NCBI RefSeq assembly: GCF_003626695.1
Contig: NZ_RBAH01000007.1
Span: 221,748-285,747, forward strand
Reading direction: 5' to 3'
DNA: 64,000 nucleotides
Source: Paenibacillus ginsengarvi
GTDB lineage: Bacteria > Bacillota > Bacilli > Paenibacillales > NBRC-103111
In this document: piece after piece, positions 60,801-64,000 of the stretch
Layout of the letters: every line of letters starts with the position of its first letter
Numbering within the stretch: position 1 is the first letter of the stretch
Translations under genes and position numbers: made by a program
The notes under the pieces: generated by a model
What the model saw: only the letters and a program-made list of their open reading frames with translations
The model's database searches: none
What the model was told of the DNA's origin: nothing

Positions 60801-61155
60801 TCGACGTTTGTCGCGCCTGCTCCAGCGCTACGGTCAATTGCATCTGCGCCTCCGGCACCTTCATCCCGGTTTGCAACTGCTGACTCAAATTGCGCGGTTT
60901 GGCGAACGGTCCCGCCGCCTTCTCCTCCTCGCTTTTCCGGGCATACCGCGCCTGCTCGAGCTCAGACTGCTTCTGTCTGATGCCTGTGCGGGCATCTCTC
61001 AGCTCGGGACTGTTCGCCAGCGCCCGGGACGCCGCCTCCTGCAAGGACAACGTTTTCAAATCGGCCCCCGCAGCAGGCACGGCGGCAGCCAAAGGCGCCG
61101 CAAAGACAAGCAGCGTAATAAAGCCGAGCTTTAATCGGCCTGCCGATCGATCCAA
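57892..61155 (-). CDS. Secreted TolC-like coiled-coil protein with copper amine oxidase N-terminal-like domain
   Basis: Exported protein of about 1087 residues. I prefer the TTG start at 61155, seven bases after AAGGGGGAG, which gives a compact signal peptide; ATG 61197 is possible but has no ribosome site. Residues 35-460 resemble outer-membrane efflux/TolC-type helical hairpins (LSLQEAASRALANSPELRDA; two repeats). Residues about 480-970 are Ala/Glu/Lys-rich helices. The last 105 residues are a copper amine oxidase N-terminal-like domain in two halves (FIPLRAVSESFGA, FVPLRFLAESLGIEV). A TolC fold in a single-membrane bacterium is odd; wall-spanning scaffolding is a possible role. Confidence 0.82.
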   Translation of the reverse strand: MDRSAGRLKLGFITLLVFAAPLAAAVPAAGADLKTLSLQEAASRALANSPELRDARTGIRQKQSELEQARYARKSEEEKAAGPFAKPRNLSQQLQTGMKVPEAQMQLTVALEQARQTSIQVKNDAEQSYLTAFQAMLAEQAARNKRDEALREADATGQKLKYGLAKQADKEKAAQALERASSAYKQAQLAAKGARLALGGKIGTSLEQPVAMTFDPVYADLSERALPGYISGALAANTALIRDVESRRLADEKLNATRQLYASKFGAGRMKAFDRMYDAGNIDMDLFTASYESLLEQVRQDWEGYYWIIFPIPKKLFQGEFDGLRYLDDLRNGLPLATMEQGKAALKEKESREAVIAAVRQTYLDAKTAEEAYAQALRAREAAFGALGKAESKRKLGLSPPEELEQAEEAYESADSQVLSAQIAYMGAIGKLNVDTGGALERTYKPGLLPYKGIDDGLSPVQPAPVQPASGKWTLRPAIGELLSEFTAVPDKRLKATDYVLIGEGGRIVGGKTKAGKPVRALTVVLAKPEQMRIALYRGDELIGEAPLGGGTSGSFTIAPAQPDSPAASIGDSAPGAAAGTSGAEVIIGTTKVKLEALSEAVYDAAAATVKTSGQGIVYSPDGKTWFSLDRITDASALNDPQGAAALSSEQLQALKITIDVQGKDAVRSLLSPTELDGEIARLTAELEKLEADKKAAVDAGKGDLLAAIAIRAEEAKAQKAMLEALKAGDSKAAMKQMALVGSPEALLAGLAEAQNGGSSGSGAGETPGTGQGSGAGTGAAEPGSAETLGEDELEALAGSRQEELLRAVLSGDAATAIKALDALLDAKGKAAEASGGFADGLAVLAEAARTLNADRAKAEQAGDKAKAEALAATLSAVQTSQAQLEKERLFAGLEAVREVAAQLAAQPPPEPGTAAAVLREQLAARLDEQEAASLVRLIAKQKDMYGEQQTAELERLAEQITAETKGEAAPLPPEHLLSPSAPLKTDIPPYIRAGNTFIPLRAVSESFGAAVDWAEDTRTATVSTSYGTIQCTIGSGIAYVNGELVQLEAAPELTAGRTFVPLRFLAESLGIEVVWNGETSTIELYR

Positions 61156-61323
61156 AGGAAGGCTCCCCCTTCGCAACTCCTTGCTGCTTATGTTCATAAT
61201 GATGCGCTGGCCCCGGATACTGTCTCAGGACATATTGCCGCATCGATGTTTTTCTAGTACTATGAAACTAATTATACCATTTATTGCTTCAAAAATGATA
61301 ATGAAGATTGGAAGAATGTCGAA

Positions 61324-61710
61324 ATGGGCAATATTGTATGCGGCGGAGCGATGCTGCAATGCAGCTTTGGAGTCGCTCCAAGCTCGTTGATGGTTTTACC
61401 GGTCAATCAGGTGATGACGTCCATGCCGATTGCGAACATTATGGACAATAAGCCGATGGTTAATATTATGCCGTTCGGCATGTGTCAGTCGATGGCCAAT
61501 CCGACCGTGGCCGCCGCTACGGCCGCCAAGTTTGGCACTCTCACGCCCATGCCCTGCATCCCGATGACGGCCGCTCCATGGGCCCCGGGCTCTCCGACCG
61601 TTCTGGTCGCGAATATGCCGGCGCTGAACAATACATCCAAGTGCATGTGCAACTGGGGCGGCGTCATCCAGGTCGTTCAGCCCGGCCAAGTTACGATACA
61701 AGTCCCTTAA
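61324..61710 (+). CDS. DUF4280 PAAR-like protein
   Basis: Protein of 128 residues with the DUF4280 pattern: start MGNIVCGGAMLQCSFG, MANIMDNKP-type and FGMCQSMANP segments and a C-terminal CMCNWGG. The family is PAAR-like: such proteins cap the spike of contractile injection and type VI systems and carry cargo at the tip. It diverges from the TolC-like gene over 126 bases. GGAAG lies eight bases before ATG 61324. Confidence 0.9.
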   Translation: MGNIVCGGAMLQCSFGVAPSSLMVLPVNQVMTSMPIANIMDNKPMVNIMPFGMCQSMANPTVAAATAAKFGTLTPMPCIPMTAAPWAPGSPTVLVANMPALNNTSKCMCNWGGVIQVVQPGQVTIQVP

Positions 61711-61753
61711 GCCCCCACTTTGGCTCCCGCAACTTCGATCGGGCAGGGGGCTT
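61709..61753 (+). promoter_or_regulatory. Intercistronic hairpin between DUF4280 and MORN genes
   Basis: AAGCCCCC (61709-61716), which overlaps the stop codon, pairs with GGGGGCTT (61746-61753) followed by TCC. It may dampen read-through into the MORN gene. Confidence 0.45.
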
Positions 61754-61789
61754 TCCGGCGTTTTCCGTATTTATTTTACCGCGAGGGAC

Positions 61790-63595
61790 GTGACAAGCTT
61801 GTCGTTCAATCCTGTGAAGACGCTTGAAACGGTTTTCAAGCCGATTCTGAATCCGATGATCTTTAAAATATTGAAGCCGATTCGGGAAGTAGGCAAGCTG
61901 CCCGGCATCGTGATCAAGAAATTCCAGGCGGTCGTGAACGGCTTCGTAAACCGCAAAGAGACCTCCCTCCGGAACTATGTGGGCATCGGCAGCTATTATG
62001 TGTCGAAACGGCTGCTGCTCATCGCCGCCCTAGCCGTAATGGCACTTGTCTATTTTTTGTTTATACAGCCTCCGGCGTTTGTGAACAAATGGTTTCACCG
62101 GGTTCCGGTCCTCGTGGAAAATACGCCGAAAGCCGTAGCCTATACCGGGAATGCCAAATTGGTCGACGAGGGCAAGCGGCCCCGCTACACTGGCGATCTG
62201 GTGGACGGCCAGTTTTCCGGCAAAGGCAAGCTTTATAACGAATACGGAACGCTTGTCTACGAAGGAGATTTCGATAAAGGGCTGAAATCCGGCTCCGGCT
62301 CGCTTTATGGCGACGGCAAACTGTTGTACAAAGGGGCTTTCGCGGCCGATCTGTACAGCGGCGAAGGCACCTTGTTCCGCGAGGACCGCAAAATCGTCTA
62401 CACCGGCGCGTTCCAAAACGGCAAATACAGCGGCGCGGGCAAGCTGTACGACGAGAAGAGCACTCTGATCTACGACGGCGCGTTTCTGGAAGGAGCTTAT
62501 CACGGCCCCGGCAAACAGTTCGCGGCCAGCGGCCAGCTCGTCTACGAAGGCGAATTTTCGGCAGGCGACTATAACGGCGCGGGCAAAAAGTATGACGAGT
62601 CAGGGAAGCCCGTCTACGAAGGAGCGTTCCTCAGCGGACGGTATGCGGGCGAAGGAACGGAATTCTATCCGAGCGGGCTCGTCAAATATAAAGGGCTGTT
62701 CGCTGCCGGAACGTATAACGGAGCGGGAGAGCTGTTCGACGATAAAGGCGTGCTCCGCTTCAAGGGAACGTTTCAGAACGGAACGCTGAGCGGTGCGGGT
62801 GAAGCGTATGACGAGGCGGGCAAGCTGGCGTACAAAGGCGAATTCGCAGGCGGCGTCTACGACGGAATCGGCATCCTGTATGATAAGGACGGCGCAGTCG
62901 TGGTGAAATCGTTTTTTGAAAAAGGCCGGATCAGCCTGCAAAAGTTCATCGGCCTGCCCAGCAAAAGGGTCGAAGAGCTGCTCGGCAAGCCGACCGAAAC
63001 GGCGCTGCTCGATCAGCCGCTGCCGGATGCCGCAACATCTTCCGGCGAAGCTCCTGCGGAGCAAGGGAAAGCGGACACGGGTTCAGTCCCTGCAGCGCCA
63101 AATAAGAAGGACGATGCGACCAAAGGCGACTTGACAGGAACAACGACGAATGTGGCGACTTCATCGTCCTCCGCTGCGGCAGGAACAACGGCGGCGGCAA
63201 CGAATGTGCCTTCGGCGACGGCCGCAGCGGCTGGGGCTGGAGCAGCAACAAACACAGTGCCCGGCGTCAAGTTTCAGATGAACTATGCCGATCTCCAGAT
63301 TTCCTTCATCGTCGAACCGTCGAAGTCGAATCCGAAGGAAGCGGTCGTATCCGAGCTGCACGTCTGGGGCAGCAAGCCGCTTGCCGTGCTTCAGCCGCTC
63401 ATCGCAGCGTTCAAGGATGGGGAGAAGACGAATGCGGAAGGTTTTTCCGTTCTGGAGCTGTTGTCCAGAGAGCCCGGAGGCATGACGGTCAGCCGCTATT
63501 ACCGGGACGACTATTTATACTCCATGACGTTTGTCGCCGGCGAAAAAATGGCGCACGAACTGGAGATTGTCGGCGTCGAACGCGTCAAGCATTAG
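61790..63595 (+). CDS. Membrane-anchored MORN-repeat protein
   Basis: Protein of 601 residues. The N-terminal 75 residues are cytoplasmic and basic, followed by one membrane segment (about 77-95). About eleven MORN-type repeats of roughly 23 residues (YEGxFxxGxxxGxGxxY) fill residues 120-370. A Thr/Ala/Ser-rich low-complexity linker (about 400-485) leads to a C-terminal alpha/beta domain (about 490-600) of no known family. It probably starts at GTG 61790, very close to GAGGG, or at TTG 61799 with better spacing. MORN proteins often sit beside PAAR-like genes in secretion clusters. Confidence 0.85.
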   Translation: MTSLSFNPVKTLETVFKPILNPMIFKILKPIREVGKLPGIVIKKFQAVVNGFVNRKETSLRNYVGIGSYYVSKRLLLIAALAVMALVYFLFIQPPAFVNKWFHRVPVLVENTPKAVAYTGNAKLVDEGKRPRYTGDLVDGQFSGKGKLYNEYGTLVYEGDFDKGLKSGSGSLYGDGKLLYKGAFAADLYSGEGTLFREDRKIVYTGAFQNGKYSGAGKLYDEKSTLIYDGAFLEGAYHGPGKQFAASGQLVYEGEFSAGDYNGAGKKYDESGKPVYEGAFLSGRYAGEGTEFYPSGLVKYKGLFAAGTYNGAGELFDDKGVLRFKGTFQNGTLSGAGEAYDEAGKLAYKGEFAGGVYDGIGILYDKDGAVVVKSFFEKGRISLQKFIGLPSKRVEELLGKPTETALLDQPLPDAATSSGEAPAEQGKADTGSVPAAPNKKDDATKGDLTGTTTNVATSSSSAAAGTTAAATNVPSATAAAAGAGAATNTVPGVKFQMNYADLQISFIVEPSKSNPKEAVVSELHVWGSKPLAVLQPLIAAFKDGEKTNAEGFSVLELLSREPGGMTVSRYYRDDYLYSMTFVAGEKMAHELEIVGVERVKH

Positions 63596-63607
63596 ACGCA
63601 CGCACTA

Positions 63608-63645
63608 AGAGGGATGCTCCGCCCGGGAGCATCCCTCTTTTTTCT
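63608..63645 (+). terminator. Intrinsic terminator after the MORN gene
   Basis: Perfect stem AGAGGGATGCTCC with GGGAGCATCCCTCT, loop GCCC, then a T-tract. It closes the divergent DUF4280-MORN unit. Confidence 0.9.
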
Positions 63646-63659
63646 GCAACAGCTTGATC

Positions 63660-63900
63660 CGCATTACCGCCATATGCAGGTGGTATAGAAATAGAAGTCC
63701 TTTGAGACTTTTATTTTTCTCGAAAATGGTGATTTTAGAAAAATAAAGTGCTATTGAGACTCTTATAGCCGGCATACTTGGCTCCATGTGCGATTTCGGC
63801 ACGAAATAAGCGTCCCAAAAGACTGCTATGCCCACGTACTTCCAAGTAAAGTTAAGATAAGAGTCTTCAGAGGCACTAGCGTTGCAAAGACTCTATCACA
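63660..63900. repeat. Short GAGACT-type repeats in the terminal intergenic region
   Basis: TTTGAGACTTTTAT and ATTGAGACTCTTAT (about 63 bases apart), then ATAAGAGTCTTC (inverted) and AAGACTCTAT occur within 240 bases. The rest of 63646-64000 is AT-rich with no supported gene; a 76-codon minus-strand frame there has no ribosome site and lies over the repeats. Confidence 0.4.
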
Positions 63901-64000
63901 CTATGTCAGGTCGTGCTGAATTGAGGAAAAATTCATTTCATTACTTTATTTTACATTAACTTTTTCCGGGAATCCGCCAAAAAGGACAACTCCAACATAA

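Noticed and set aside
45468..63595. Annotating a prophage or type VI secretion system
   Set aside because: No sheath, tube, baseplate, portal, terminase or Tss gene is present in the window; only accessory families are.
63605..63835. 76-codon minus-strand frame at the right end
   Set aside because: It covers a terminator and the GAGACT repeats and has no ribosome site.
1..64000. tRNA or rRNA genes
   Set aside because: No GGTTCGAATCC-type T-arm with a matching acceptor stem, and no conserved rRNA blocks, were seen.

Overview
This window looks like chromosome of a spore-forming, GC-rich Firmicute of the Paenibacillaceae (Paenibacillus or Cohnella-like). The evidence is a GerA/GerC/GerB-type spore germination operon, a bacillithiol-linked YpdA reductase, the yhbD-bactofilin locus, the lutABC lactate operon, strong AGGAGG ribosome sites with frequent GTG/TTG starts, and many GNTG-type regulators. 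The genus is inferred, not proven. I recognised no rRNA, tRNA, CRISPR array, intact insertion sequence or prophage.

Layout. 1-4139: two sugar ABC permeases (the leftmost cut by the window edge), divergent from a two-component system. 4140-4746: a gene-free stretch carrying degenerate copies of a palindromic repeat. 4747-9276: a small unknown protein, an AraC regulator with an orphan sugar-binding lipoprotein, and a lone leuB-like gene with a possible attenuator in its leader. 9277-13589: an asymmetric heterodimeric ABC exporter and an SH3/NlpC-P60 cell-wall hydrolase. 13717-14262: an internally deleted Rpn-type nuclease remnant and a structured, unassigned element. 14338-18384: lutR and lutABC. 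18484-22596: a four-gene spore germination operon, read on the minus strand.

23429-28009 (minus) is a carbohydrate catabolic operon: split UxaA-type dehydratase, two short-chain dehydrogenases, a cyclase-family hydrolase, an RbsD-type mutarotase and a small protein, then an SGNH hydrolase. A divergent LacI regulator follows. Near-identical TTATCGATAA-type sites lie in the lacI/uxaA intergenic region and again upstream of a 1.8-thousand-residue secreted heparinase-like polysaccharide lyase about 10 kb away, so these genes plausibly form one polysaccharide-use regulon. Between them sit a histidine phosphatase, a DUF695/RraB-like protein and a Gfo/Idh oxidoreductase.

38357-45056: YpdA, a Nudix hydrolase, a DUF4037 protein, yhbD with two bactofilins, and a DHA2-type exporter.

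45103-63595 is the most unusual part. It encodes a DUF4157 (HExxH) protein with five 24-residue repeats, a large cargo-like protein sharing its N-terminal motif, a YbjN-like possible chaperone, a DUF4280 PAAR-like spike protein and a membrane-anchored MORN-repeat protein. It also encodes a signalling set: SpoIIE-type phosphatase, STAS antagonist, RsbW-like kinase, a transporter-HEAT-cNMP-binding fusion, a GNAT acetyltransferase, a class III cyclase-like sensor lacking its catalytic residues, and a TolC-like protein fused to a copper amine oxidase N-terminal-like domain. DUF4157, PAAR-like and motif-tagged cargo proteins are known companions of extracellular contractile injection systems. No sheath, tube or baseplate gene is inside the window, so this is read as the accessory and regulatory flank of such a system, or as a related undescribed one.
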